Below, in pieces: positions 27,820 to 35,572 of a stretch of 37,914 nt of DNA; the stretch's first letter is position 1, and every line of letters starts with the position of its first letter. Source of the DNA: a virus; the IMG/VR virus record IMGVR_UViG_3300025896_000074, positions 1-37,914 of that record. One strand, given 5' to 3'. The position numbers were made by a program, and so were the translations under genes. Below the pieces are notes generated by a model that made no database searches, had not been told where the DNA came from, and worked only from the letters and a program-made list of their open reading frames with translations.

Positions 27820-28396
27820 GGCGGGCGGGCTCCGGTGCCGCGGTGGTGGCGGCGTCGTGGCGGTAGGTGTGGAGGATGGCGTCGATGTGCCAGCCGCTGG
27901 CGATGCGGCGGCGGGCTTGCTGGCACCAGATGAAGTCCTCGCCGTAGTTGGTTTCTCCAAACTGGCAGGTGGCCACGCGCTCGCGTTTCCAGGCGCAGAC
28001 GTGCCAGGGGGCGCGCTTGGTCACTTCTCCGGGGCGGAAGGGGTGATCGTGGTGATTGAGTCCGAACTCGATAATCCCTTCCTGTCCATTGTAGATGCAC
28101 TGCTGGCGGAAGGTGATGACGTCGGCACCGGTGCGGATGCCTTCTAACAACTTTGCGACGTAGTCCGGAGAGATGGCGTCATCGTCATCCACGAATGCAA
28201 AATACTCGCCGCGGGAGATGTCCACCAGCGCCTGGCGTTTCGCTCCGATGGTCCGCTGGCGGTTGTCCGAGAAAATGAGGTGTTCCACCTGCCCGAGGAA
28301 TCCGCCCTCGGTGATCTGGCGGGCGGTCTCGGCGGCAAGCGTTTCCGCAGCAGCGGTGCGCTCGGGAATGGATGGGGTGAGGATGGAAAGTTTCAT
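27815..28396 (-). CDS. family 2 glycosyltransferase
   Basis: A 193-residue GT-A enzyme. LSILTPSIPER is the nucleotide-binding first strand and FAFVDDDDAISPDYV (about 67-80) holds the metal-binding DDDD motif. YNGQEGI...NYGEDFIWCQQARR (ED near 154) looks like the catalytic-base region. It is short but covers the core fold. It transfers a sugar from an activated donor; the acceptor is unknown. It lies beside the large GT-methyltransferase gene, so both may act on the same virion glycan. Confidence 0.85.
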   Translation of the reverse strand: MKLSILTPSIPERTAAAETLAAETARQITEGGFLGQVEHLIFSDNRQRTIGAKRQALVDISRGEYFAFVDDDDAISPDYVAKLLEGIRTGADVITFRQQCIYNGQEGIIEFGLNHHDHPFRPGEVTKRAPWHVCAWKRERVATCQFGETNYGEDFIWCQQARRRIASGWHIDAILHTYRHDAATTAAPEPARL

Positions 28397-28399
28397 GGC

Positions 28400-28681
28400 T
28401 TAGAATGGGATGTCGTCTTCTTCTTGGTAGTCACCTTCGGGAGGCGGATCTTTGGGTTTCGGACGGGGATCGGGCGCTTGCCGCGGCGCTTGTTTTTCCG
28501 CGGGATAGAGCGAGAGCCAGCCGGACCAGCCGGGGCCGGGAATGGCATCGAGCTTGATGGCCTGGCGGCCTTCGTCATCGGTGAAACACTTGCCGCAGGT
28601 GAGGTAGCGCTTCTTGGTTTCTCCAGCGCTGTTCTTGTATTCGCCAATGGTGGCTACGACGTCGTGGGTGAGTTTTGCCAT
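28400..28681 (-). CDS. SSB-like small protein with acidic C-terminal tip
   Basis: A 93-residue protein. The first 60 residues (KLTHDVVATIGEYKNSAGETKKRYLTCGKCF...AIKLDAIP) look like a small OB-fold strand set. A Pro/Lys-rich linker leads to the ending EEDDIPF, the same type of acidic tip by which SSB proteins bind partner enzymes. Probably a ssDNA-binding protein, although it sits between two glycosyltransferase genes in the late operon rather than with the replication genes. A non-SSB OB-fold protein is the alternative. Confidence 0.6.
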   Translation of the reverse strand: MAKLTHDVVATIGEYKNSAGETKKRYLTCGKCFTDDEGRQAIKLDAIPGPGWSGWLSLYPAEKQAPRQAPDPRPKPKDPPPEGDYQEEDDIPF

Positions 28682-28694
28682 GGTGGTGGTGCGG

Positions 28695-30875
28695 TTATTT
28701 ATGATGGATCCAGCAACGGCCGATGCGCTGGATTTGGAGCTTGTGGGTGGCGAGCGCGGCGATCACGCCCGGGGCGTCCGCATCGTGCCCGGCGAGGATG
28801 CCGCCGGGCTTGACCTTGGGCAGCCATGCGGCGATGTCCGCGGTGACGGAGGCTTCGTCGTGGGCGGCATCGAGGAAGATGATGTCATGCTCTCCTTTGA
28901 ACTTTTCCGCGGCTTCGATGGAAGGCATGACGACGGTTTCCACATCAAAAGCCACGATGGCGGATTTCAGGTTTTTCTTGAATTCCTGATAGACGTCCGC
29001 CTTGCCGGTTTCGGCATCTCCTTGGAAAGTGTCCACCGCATAAAGCGTGCAGGATTTGCCGATGTCCTGGCAGCGCTGGGCGAGGTAGATGATGCTTTTC
29101 CCTTTCCAGCTTCCCACCTCGATGAAAGTTCCATCGGATGGAATTTCCTTGGCGAAGTAGTCATAGACATCCCGGAAATCGAACCATCCGTGAACGTCCG
29201 AGCTGGTCATCACTCCGGCGCGGAGGCGCTTGATGATTCCTTCGCCGGTCTGATAGTGATATCCCTGATTGCTGCGAGCGTAGGTTTCATCGATCTCCGC
29301 CTTGCCGAATGCAGGGTGGATGTGCTCGAAGGTGATGCGGTCCCGGGCGTCGATGACCACGCCGTCCAAGAATGCCTGCTCGGAAAACCAGTTATCCGAG
29401 TGCATGGAAAAGAACTCGGGGTGAAACAGGTATCCCTGCTGCTGATATCTCGCCCGGGTGAGGATGGCCATGCAGAGCAGATCGTCTTTGCGGTGGCCGT
29501 CGTTGACGGCAAGCACGGCCTCGCGGGTGGTGTCTCCAATGGCATCGAGGATCAGCTTGTCCCAGTGCATGGGAGGTTCCCAATCGTCGGACATTTGCAC
29601 GATGACGCTGCCCTTGGACTTGGAGGCTGCGGCATTCCAAGCGGCGACGGGTCCGCCGTTGCCGGGGAGCACGACGTGGTTGTGGACGGTGAGAAACGCG
29701 GCCATCGGATCATCCGCATCGATCGCGAAGATATGCTCGATGGCGTCCGGGTCCGCGGCTTTTTCGAGCCAGTTCAAACGGGCGGTGACGGCTTGCTTGG
29801 TCCTCCCGCGGGTGGCGTGGACGAGGGAAATTTTCGCACCGTGGCGGATGAAGTGGTTGGTTTCCACCGCATCCGCTTCCTCGAAGTATCCGGAGGCGCG
29901 CAGGGCCATGCCGTGGAGTTGTTCGCCGAGCCAGCCGTAATACTTGCCGCGGCGGTTCCAGTGGAACTCGGCCGGCGGCTGGAGGGCGCGCATGCTGTTG
30001 GTGTAGGAAAGCGCGTCTGCAGGGCGGCCCATGCCCATCATGCACAGCGCCATTTCGCCATACCCCTCGCGGCGCGTGGGATCGGTGGCCAGAGCTTGAA
30101 GCATGAACTGCGCGCGCTGGGATGGCTCCGGAGAAAGCTGGCCGGCGGCGATGAACAACTCGAAGCGCTCCGCCTTGCCGATGTCTGCGGATGGATCCGC
30201 CAAAATGGAAACGACCTCGGCGGCGGCGTCCTCGGTGCGGCCCACGGCGCGCAGGGATTGGAACAGGTGAAAGCGGTGGGATCCGCTGCGTTTTTCCGGA
30301 GGGATGCTTTCGAGGATGCGGAGGTTTCGCTCGTCGTTGGCGGCACGCGATCCGGTGGGGGCGTGGAGAATGTGACCGTGATGGATTTCCGCCAGTTTGG
30401 GTTCTTCGTGGAACTTGAGAAACTCATGGATCGGCGAAGTCCAGACGGCGCTGCCCTTGCGGATGATGCGCTCGCGGTAAACTTTCAGGCCATCTTCCGG
30501 CACCACGTAGGGCATGGAGATGCCCACGCAATCCTCCGGCAAGCGAGCCATGGCGGCGCGGATGGCGGCAATGGATTCCGCGGAAATGGTATCGTCCAGA
30601 TCCGCCCACATGATGAGATCATGGGAGGCGAGTGAGAACGCCATGTTTCGCGCGGCAGCGAAGTCGTCCACATGCGGCCAATCGTGGCTGTTCGAGTAGA
30701 TGGCGGTGCGGCAGCCGCATTGCTTGGCGATGGCCAGCGTCTGGTCCGGTGGTTGGTTTCCGCAGGCGCGGACGATGATGATTTCATCGGCGAGCGGTTT
30801 GAAGTTTTCCAGAAAGCGGCCGATGTATTGCTCGGCGTTGCCGGTGATGACGCAGAGACTGAGAAGTGGTGTCAT
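28695..30875 (-). CDS. fusion: glycosyltransferase - helical repeat - glycosyltransferase - SAM methyltransferase
   Basis: The 726-residue protein has four parts. First is a GT2 domain (1-205; LLSLCVITGNAEQYIGRF, metal motif DLDD at 92-95). Next is a helical TPR-like region (about 205-335). A second GT-A-like domain follows (about 348-520; KISLVHATRGR, IDADDP, MSDDW). Last is a class I methyltransferase (about 580-715; FIEVGSWKGKS, YAVDTFQGD, DIIFLDAAHDEASV) of the Methyltransf_24 type. It could build and then O-methylate a short glycan. It is placed right after the capsid gene and its hairpins. The start at 30875 is chosen; the upstream reading runs through the hairpins. Confidence 0.8.
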   Translation of the reverse strand: MTPLLSLCVITGNAEQYIGRFLENFKPLADEIIIVRACGNQPPDQTLAIAKQCGCRTAIYSNSHDWPHVDDFAAARNMAFSLASHDLIMWADLDDTISAESIAAIRAAMARLPEDCVGISMPYVVPEDGLKVYRERIIRKGSAVWTSPIHEFLKFHEEPKLAEIHHGHILHAPTGSRAANDERNLRILESIPPEKRSGSHRFHLFQSLRAVGRTEDAAAEVVSILADPSADIGKAERFELFIAAGQLSPEPSQRAQFMLQALATDPTRREGYGEMALCMMGMGRPADALSYTNSMRALQPPAEFHWNRRGKYYGWLGEQLHGMALRASGYFEEADAVETNHFIRHGAKISLVHATRGRTKQAVTARLNWLEKAADPDAIEHIFAIDADDPMAAFLTVHNHVVLPGNGGPVAAWNAAASKSKGSVIVQMSDDWEPPMHWDKLILDAIGDTTREAVLAVNDGHRKDDLLCMAILTRARYQQQGYLFHPEFFSMHSDNWFSEQAFLDGVVIDARDRITFEHIHPAFGKAEIDETYARSNQGYHYQTGEGIIKRLRAGVMTSSDVHGWFDFRDVYDYFAKEIPSDGTFIEVGSWKGKSIIYLAQRCQDIGKSCTLYAVDTFQGDAETGKADVYQEFKKNLKSAIVAFDVETVVMPSIEAAEKFKGEHDIIFLDAAHDEASVTADIAAWLPKVKPGGILAGHDADAPGVIAALATHKLQIQRIGRCWIHHK

Positions 30876-30883
30876 GGTGTCGT

Positions 30884-30924
30884 GTGAAAAAGGAAGGGCC
30901 GCAGGTGGGAGAAACCTGCGGCCC
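30884..30924 (-). terminator. terminator after the major capsid gene
   Basis: Perfect 10-bp stem GGGCCGCAGG / CCTGCGGCCC (30896-30905, 30915-30924) with a 9-nt loop. On the minus strand it is followed by TTCCTTTTTC. It lies just before the GT fusion gene, so it may cap capsid transcripts with partial read-through. Confidence 0.72.
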
Positions 30925-30955
30925 CGGATTGGAAGGCCCTCCAAAAGTGAACGCC

Positions 30956-30984
30956 GCCCGTCGTCTTCTCCCGAGACGGCGGGC
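30956..30984 (-). other. second stem-loop after the capsid gene
   Basis: Stem GCCCGTCGTC / GACGGCGGGC (one G-U) with a 9-nt loop, 20 bp after the capsid stop and 31 bp before the terminator. No T-run follows; it may protect the 3' end of the capsid mRNA or act together with the terminator. Confidence 0.6.
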
Positions 30985-31004
30985 AGCGGGTCATGATGCC
31001 GAAA

Positions 31005-31901
31005 TCAGGTGGTCGGCGTGGTGAAGACCTTGAGCGCGGTGGTGACAGCCTTGCTGTAGCCGTAGAGCATGTGAAGGTTGATGAACCACTTGGCCTGAGC
31101 GCGGCTCCAGTGGCGGGTGTAGAGCATCGACAGGCCGGTTTCGTCATCGATGAAGGTTTCCATCGCTTCGAATTCTCCGTCCGGAAGCGCCTGGTTGATC
31201 TGGCGGAACGCGACGGCGATGGCTTCCTTGCCGCAGACGAATCCGTTGAGGGAAATCGAATTGGTGGGGAAGGCGGACGAGGCATAGAGATCCATGCCGA
31301 GCAGTCGGCCGAGATTGCCTTCCTTGATGGCCATGGCATCGCCACGGTTCAGGGCGAGGGTGATCTTGTCATCGCCGAGGAAGGCGGATTCGATCACGCG
31401 GTTGGAAACGAAGGACATGTCTCCATCCACACCGGCATCGAGCGCGGCTTGGCGGGCGGCGATGAGTTGGGTGCGCGCGTAGTTCGAGGACGCGGTGGTG
31501 ATGACCGCGGCTCCGAAGTTCACGGTGGTGATGACGCTCATGATGTCCTGAAGGACCATCTTGGCCATCGACTTCGCCATTTGGCCGGAGAACGCATCCA
31601 CACGGCCGGCGGCCGAGGACTCGAGGAGTTGTTGGTGGGTGAGGTCCACGGGAGTGATCTTGCGCGAGGTAAGGCTCACGGTGATCGCCGAGATACTGCC
31701 TCCGGTTTGCTCCATCACGTCAGTGGCCTGCGTGAAGGTGGTGGTGGTGACATTGCCGAACAGCGGCACGGTGACGGAATCTCCGGGGCCTTTCAGCTCG
31801 TCCGAGATGTCCGTGGAAAACGCGCTGATGGGGATCAGCAGCGAGTTGAGTTGTTGGAAGATCTTTTGTCCGAAAATCTTGTCGTTGTAAACGGTGGCCA
31901 T
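31005..31901 (-). CDS. major capsid protein, HK97 fold
   Basis: A 298-residue capsid protein. The N-terminal SLLIPISAFSTDISDELKGPGDSVTVPLFGN, the ATDVMEQTGGSISAITVSL region and the long helix AGRVDAFSGQMAKSMAKMVLQDIM suit the spine helix and E-loop region of an HK97-type subunit. LGMDLYASSAFPTN and TFIDDETGLSMLYTRHWS are typical later strands. It follows the protease-scaffold gene as expected and is followed by two RNA hairpins, a common way to favour high capsid mRNA. No separate decoration protein (gpD) gene is seen. Confidence 0.82.
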   Translation of the reverse strand: MATVYNDKIFGQKIFQQLNSLLIPISAFSTDISDELKGPGDSVTVPLFGNVTTTTFTQATDVMEQTGGSISAITVSLTSRKITPVDLTHQQLLESSAAGRVDAFSGQMAKSMAKMVLQDIMSVITTVNFGAAVITTASSNYARTQLIAARQAALDAGVDGDMSFVSNRVIESAFLGDDKITLALNRGDAMAIKEGNLGRLLGMDLYASSAFPTNSISLNGFVCGKEAIAVAFRQINQALPDGEFEAMETFIDDETGLSMLYTRHWSRAQAKWFINLHMLYGYSKAVTTALKVFTTPTT

Positions 31902-31935
31902 GGTGGTGGGTGGTTAGGTGATGGGTGTGAGGGAT

Positions 31936-32439
31936 TCAGGCTTTTGAGGAGCGCTGGGCGGCGGCGATTTCCTTCTCGTATTTCTTGAAATAGGCGGAGG
32001 CTTCCGCGCCGGAGAGGGAGTTGTAAACTTCCAGATGGTTCACGACCTGCGTTTCCACTTCCTCCAGCGGCTTGTCCTGTCCGATGCTGGCGAGGATCTC
32101 GATGGCTTGCTTGCCGGAGGATTGCTTGGCTGCCTCGATGGCGGCGTCCTTGGCGGTGAGGTCGGCTTGCGCGGTGGCGAGGGACTCGCTGGCGGTTTGC
32201 AGTTCCGCGGTGAGGGTGGTGATGCTTTCATCGCGCGCGGCGATGGTGGCGATGTTCTCGGCGATGGTCTGGTCCTTGGCGGTGAGGTCGGTGACGTAAC
32301 CGGAAATCAGGGCATCCTTGGCGGCGATATCGGCGCGGAGAGAATCGATCTCAGCGGCGGCGGCTTCGATCTGGGCGGATTCGTCTTTTCCGGGGAACAG
32401 GCGGGCGAGCAGGTTCATGGACGGTGGTTTCAGGTCCAT
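31936..32439 (-). CDS. internal in-frame scaffold protein (Nu3-like)
   Basis: An internal ATG (codon 212, MDLKPP) starts the coiled-coil half, giving a 167-residue scaffold. It is preceded directly by TTGACATTCGCGCC, the first part of the leader seen before three other genes. A second ATG (32418, MNLLARLF) is 7 codons on. Lambda makes Nu3 from such an internal start. The motif also encodes VDIRA in the longer protein, so chance remains possible. Confidence 0.5.
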   Translation of the reverse strand: MDLKPPSMNLLARLFPGKDESAQIEAAAAEIDSLRADIAAKDALISGYVTDLTAKDQTIAENIATIAARDESITTLTAELQTASESLATAQADLTAKDAAIEAAKQSSGKQAIEILASIGQDKPLEEVETQVVNHLEVYNSLSGAEASAYFKKYEKEIAAAQRSSKA

Positions 32440-33072
32440 GGCGCGAATGTCAACATGGCCGGAGTCGGAATTTTTCGCGGCTTCGGTTTTGCCATCTTTG
32501 ACGATGGCGTGGATGAAGCCGTTTTCCTTGGCTTGCTCGGCGGTCATCCATGTTTCCTCAAACATGAGGTTGCGGATGGCAGCGGCATCGCCACCGGTGC
32601 GCTCGGCGTAGATGCCGGCGATTTCTGCGGAAATGCCTTCGAGCAGGTTGGCGGTTTTGCGCATGGTGCGGGCGTCTCCGTATGCAATGGATGAGGCCTC
32701 ATGGATCATCACGCGGCTGCCCTTGGTCATGCGGCGCTGGTCTCCCGCCATGAGGATGACGCTGCCCATTGAGGCGGCGATGCCGTTCACGGTGGTGGTG
32801 ATGGCGACTCCGCGGCCGGACATCTCGCGCAGGGCGTTGTAGATGCGCTGGCCTTCGAAGACTCCGCCGCCGGGAGAGTTGATTTCCACCTCGACGGCTT
32901 CGAGGGCATTGGATGTGGAGCAAACGACGTCACCGATCTTCATGCCGGAGGCGACGGCAGCGGGGCCGTAGAGGCGGTCGAGTTCTTCGATGAGTTTGTC
33001 CGCGCTTTCCTTGTTCACGCCATCGTTGAGGCGGAGTTTTCCGGTGCGGTTTTCAATCTGGATCAGGTTCAT
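31936..33072 (-). CDS. ClpP-like head maturation protease fused to scaffold
   Basis: The 378-residue protein has a ClpP/S49-like domain (about 1-195): INSPGGGVFEG, nucleophile S101 in GIAASMGS, H124 in VMIHEASS and the TWMTAEQAKENGFI motif near 175-187, where Glu takes the third catalytic place. From about 212 on it is a long coiled coil (SLRADIAAKDALISGYVTDL...), the scaffold part, with a charged C-terminal end (QRSSKA). Lambda C/Nu3 has the same arrangement. The protease cuts scaffold and capsid delta regions during prohead maturation. The gene overlaps the portal by 20 bp. Confidence 0.88.
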   Translation of the reverse strand: MNLIQIENRTGKLRLNDGVNKESADKLIEELDRLYGPAAVASGMKIGDVVCSTSNALEAVEVEINSPGGGVFEGQRIYNALREMSGRGVAITTTVNGIAASMGSVILMAGDQRRMTKGSRVMIHEASSIAYGDARTMRKTANLLEGISAEIAGIYAERTGGDAAAIRNLMFEETWMTAEQAKENGFIHAIVKDGKTEAAKNSDSGHVDIRAMDLKPPSMNLLARLFPGKDESAQIEAAAAEIDSLRADIAAKDALISGYVTDLTAKDQTIAENIATIAARDESITTLTAELQTASESLATAQADLTAKDAAIEAAKQSSGKQAIEILASIGQDKPLEEVETQVVNHLEVYNSLSGAEASAYFKKYEKEIAAAQRSSKA

Positions 33073-34558
33073 TGGAAGGTGGGGCTTGGGGTGGTGCTGG
33101 ATCCGCCTGGTTGGCGGCGCTCATTTCGTTAGCGGTGAGCATGAACATTTCGCGGTCTTCGATGACGATCTGGCGGCCGTGTTTGGCGTTGAGTTCTTCG
33201 GCCACGGTGAGTGCTTTGAGCTTGCGGAGGTAAACGGAGCGGGCGCGCTGGTCCTCGAATTCTTCCTCGGTGAGGCCGCGGGCTTCGAGCACTTCGCCGA
33301 GGTTGCGGGAACCGGTGATGAGTTCATCGAGTTCCATTTTGGACTCCCGTCCATCGTCCACGGAGAGGCGGGGCGGGCGGGAGAAGTCCCACGCGGTGGG
33401 ATTGGCGAGCATGGGCACGCGGCCGGCGCTGGCGAGCACGCCATACGCCCATGAGAAGGCGCGGCGGGCGGCATACCAAAGCTGGCCTTGGCGCTTGGTG
33501 ACGAAGCGGCGGCATTTGAGGATTTCCCCGCGCTCGGCGGTGCCTTGGCCGCTGGATTTCCAGACGCTGTAGGACCAGACGGAGATGACGGCGTCCCGCA
33601 CGATGCGGTCTTGGAAGCTGTCCCAGATGGGGCCGGGGTTGTCGTGGCGCATTTGCTCGACGCGCTGGTTTCCCTCGGAGGGGAGATACATGACGCCTCC
33701 GGGGAAGGCTTTGGTGGAAAAGCCGAGGGGGGCGTCCGTTTCGTTGTCGAGCACGGTGCCGGGGTCGTCCAGATCCGGCGCGCCGTGTTCGTTGAAAACG
33801 GTGAGGTGCAGGCGGGAGATGATTTGCTGGCGGATCCGCTCGTCCTCGGTGGAGAGCAGGGACATTTTCAGCGATTCCAGGGCGTGGGTGAACGCGGGAA
33901 GACCGCGTCCTTGCTCGCAGTGGGTGGGATCGAAGTGGTGGATGACATTGGCGGCCGGGATGTCCTCGAACGCTTCCTCGCCGTCCTGTCCGACGTTGAA
34001 ACGATAGGCTGCGGGGCGGCCGCCGCGGTGGTAGATGACGCCATCGATGATGCGGTAGCCGGTGAATTTTCCCTCTTCGACTCGGGTGCCGTTGTTCCGA
34101 TCGTAGCAGCGGTGGCCGGGGACAAGCTGAACGCGCGGGAAGCCATCGTCCCCCTTGATGAGCAGCCAGAAACAATCGCCGTCCCGATCGATGGCGACGG
34201 AGGAGAGTTCGAGCATTTTCCACCAATCGAAGATGCCGCCGCGGGTGTCGCACTGCGGGAACCAGAGGTCCCGCATGGTTTTGGCAACGGCTTTGCCGCG
34301 GTCCGCATCCGGGCCGAGGTAGCTGGGAAGCCAAGCCTCGCCGACGGAGAAGTCCGCTTTCTGGAGCACGCAGGCCTTGGGCACGCCCATGTTCATGAAC
34401 AGGCGGTTCGAGAGGCTGGCGAGGGTGCGGCGGTCGTTGGCGGGGATGAGCCGGTCGATGTCGTCATTGCGCACGGTGAACTGCGGCCCGCGGCGGTGGC
34501 TGCGGTCTGCGGCGTGGGCGAAGGTGAAGGGCTGCCCGAATTCGTTGAGGATCGCCAT
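33053..34558 (-). CDS. portal protein (lambda type)
   Basis: A 501-residue protein. The order terminase-gpW-portal-protease is that of lambda. KKDSPLF-type starts are absent, but the lambda portal family pattern is present: TLASLSNRLFMNM near 46-58, the DRDGDCFWLLIKG strand (about 124-136), RLHLTVFNEHG and SEGNQRVEQMRHDNPGPIWDSFQDRIVRDAVISVWSYSVW-type wing/stem segments. The C-terminus is Pro-rich and disordered (PAPPQAPPSNEPDPD). The portal forms the 12-subunit DNA entry ring and docks TerL. Confidence 0.88.
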   Translation of the reverse strand: MAILNEFGQPFTFAHAADRSHRRGPQFTVRNDDIDRLIPANDRRTLASLSNRLFMNMGVPKACVLQKADFSVGEAWLPSYLGPDADRGKAVAKTMRDLWFPQCDTRGGIFDWWKMLELSSVAIDRDGDCFWLLIKGDDGFPRVQLVPGHRCYDRNNGTRVEEGKFTGYRIIDGVIYHRGGRPAAYRFNVGQDGEEAFEDIPAANVIHHFDPTHCEQGRGLPAFTHALESLKMSLLSTEDERIRQQIISRLHLTVFNEHGAPDLDDPGTVLDNETDAPLGFSTKAFPGGVMYLPSEGNQRVEQMRHDNPGPIWDSFQDRIVRDAVISVWSYSVWKSSGQGTAERGEILKCRRFVTKRQGQLWYAARRAFSWAYGVLASAGRVPMLANPTAWDFSRPPRLSVDDGRESKMELDELITGSRNLGEVLEARGLTEEEFEDQRARSVYLRKLKALTVAEELNAKHGRQIVIEDREMFMLTANEMSAANQADPAPPQAPPSNEPDPD

Positions 34559-34561
34559 GGC

Positions 34562-34837
34562 TCAGAAGGTGGAGATTTGAGTGGAGGAAATGGCGGTGCC
34601 CGCATCGAAACAACGGACGACCCACCGGAGCAGGGCAAGCCTCTGGCCGGTGGTGATGGTGGGCTGTGCTGTGAAGCTCTGCCCGTTGACCGTGGCGCTC
34701 GTCACGGTGGCCACGGATGCCGGATCGGTGGTAATGGCCAGCGCCAGCGTCTTGAGTTCCGCGCGGACCTTCGCCACGGCGGCGGCGTCGTCCTTGAGGG
34801 CGGAATAGATGGCGTTTCCCGTGGCGGCGATGTTCAC
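34562..34837 (-). CDS. gpW-like head completion protein
   Basis: A 91-residue product starting at GTG. The helical N-terminus (IYSALKDDAAAVAKVRAELKTLALA) and the TVNGQSFTAQPTITTGQRLALLRWVVRCF region suit a small head-completion protein, and it lies between terminase and portal as lambda W does. It is longer than lambda W (68). It begins 35 bp after the conserved leader at 34838-34872, with the start codon GTG. Confidence 0.5.
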   Translation of the reverse strand: MNIAATGNAIYSALKDDAAAVAKVRAELKTLALAITTDPASVATVTSATVNGQSFTAQPTITTGQRLALLRWVVRCFDAGTAISSTQISTF

Positions 34838-34872
34838 GCGGCGGGTGTCGCAACCCGGGCGCGAATGTCAAA
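34838..34872 (-). promoter_or_regulatory. conserved 35-bp leader, copy C
   Basis: TTTGACATTCGCGCC, 8 bases, GACACCCGCCGC, then GTG. Same length and spacing as copies A and B. It lies 5 bp after the stop of a small membrane-protein gene rather than overlapping the stop. Confidence 0.7.
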
Positions 34873-34877
34873 CCGCC

Positions 34878-35054
34878 TCAGCGCCGTGGAGCGGGCACGG
34901 CGGTCTTGGAATCGATGCGGCGCAGCAATTCATTCGTGCGCTTGAGCCGGGTGCAGATGATCCAGATGAAAATGGGCTGCATCACCACGGCAAAAATGAA
35001 GGCGCAGACCGCAAGAACGGTGACGATGGATGCACCGGTGAGGAGTTCTTTCAT
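34878..35054 (-). CDS. small single-helix membrane protein
   Basis: A 58-residue product with a long hydrophobic helix (about 8-34, ASIVTVLAVCAFIFAVVMQP then IFIWIIC) and a basic, helical C-terminus (TRLKRTNELLRRIDSK). It starts with a 4-bp overlap on the HNH stop codon and ends just before leader copy C. A membrane protein between packaging genes is unusual; holin-like or superinfection-exclusion roles are possible. Confidence 0.55.
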   Translation of the reverse strand: MKELLTGASIVTVLAVCAFIFAVVMQPIFIWIICTRLKRTNELLRRIDSKTAVPAPRR

Positions 35055-35551
35055 GGGTCGGTGGTAGCGGGTTTTGGGGTGGGGGTCAAGTGGGGAGGTT
35101 TGTCGGTAGTGGCTGAATCCAAAACAGCTCGATTCTCTCGCCTAAGTCTTTCGGCGTTAGCTGCGTGAAGAAGCCATTTTTCGAATTCAACACGCCCGAT
35201 GTCGCTCGCCAGCATTCCGCATTCCACGGCGAGATCCCAGTGATGGCCAGTTCCATCTGTTATTTGGTCCCCAAAGATAAATCCGATCATCGCTTCCCAC
35301 TCCGTTCCTATTTTTTCATCCTCAGCTTCTGGCGCGCTATGTTCGTCATCATGGCATGATTCGCACAATGTTTCCAGTGACCACATAGGGTATTCCCATG
35401 GATTCCTTCCTCTGATGTAGAAAAGATGATGAACTGCTAATGTGGATTCGGAATCCAAACAACGAAGACAGCAAAAATCATCTCGCTGCAATACTTCTAA
35501 ACGCTTCTTTTGCCAGCGCGGATCTTTCAGTTTTTCAGAGTATGTTTTCAT
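35051..35551 (-). CDS. HNH endonuclease
   Basis: A 166-residue HNH protein. CLRCLDSESTLAVHHLFYI (C29, C32, H43-H44) followed by LETLCESCHDDEH (about 59-71) gives the beta-beta-alpha metal motif with two Cys pairs. An HNH gene next to terminase is frequent in cos phages, where HNH proteins work with terminase at cos, so a packaging role is likely. A homing endonuclease is the alternative, but there is no intron or interrupted gene. The C-terminal 60 residues are helical, then Pro/Thr-rich. Confidence 0.85.
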   Translation of the reverse strand: MKTYSEKLKDPRWQKKRLEVLQRDDFCCLRCLDSESTLAVHHLFYIRGRNPWEYPMWSLETLCESCHDDEHSAPEAEDEKIGTEWEAMIGFIFGDQITDGTGHHWDLAVECGMLASDIGRVEFEKWLLHAANAERLRRENRAVLDSATTDKPPHLTPTPKPATTDP

Positions 35552-35572
35552 GGGTATCTTGGTTTTACAGAT

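Noticed and set aside
28614-30635. Long plus-strand ORF (673 codons) opposite the GT fusion
   Set aside because: High GC gives long open antisense frames; the minus strand encodes clear GT and methyltransferase motifs. The same holds for plus-strand ORFs at 35510-37111, 23093-24862, 16941-18479 and 33488-34945.
32416-32418. Second internal ATG as the scaffold start
   Set aside because: Not excluded, but the ATG at 32439 has the leader motif directly before it and matches the domain border better.
35051-35551. HNH gene as a homing endonuclease
   Set aside because: No intron or split gene is visible and HNH proteins next to terminase commonly act in packaging.
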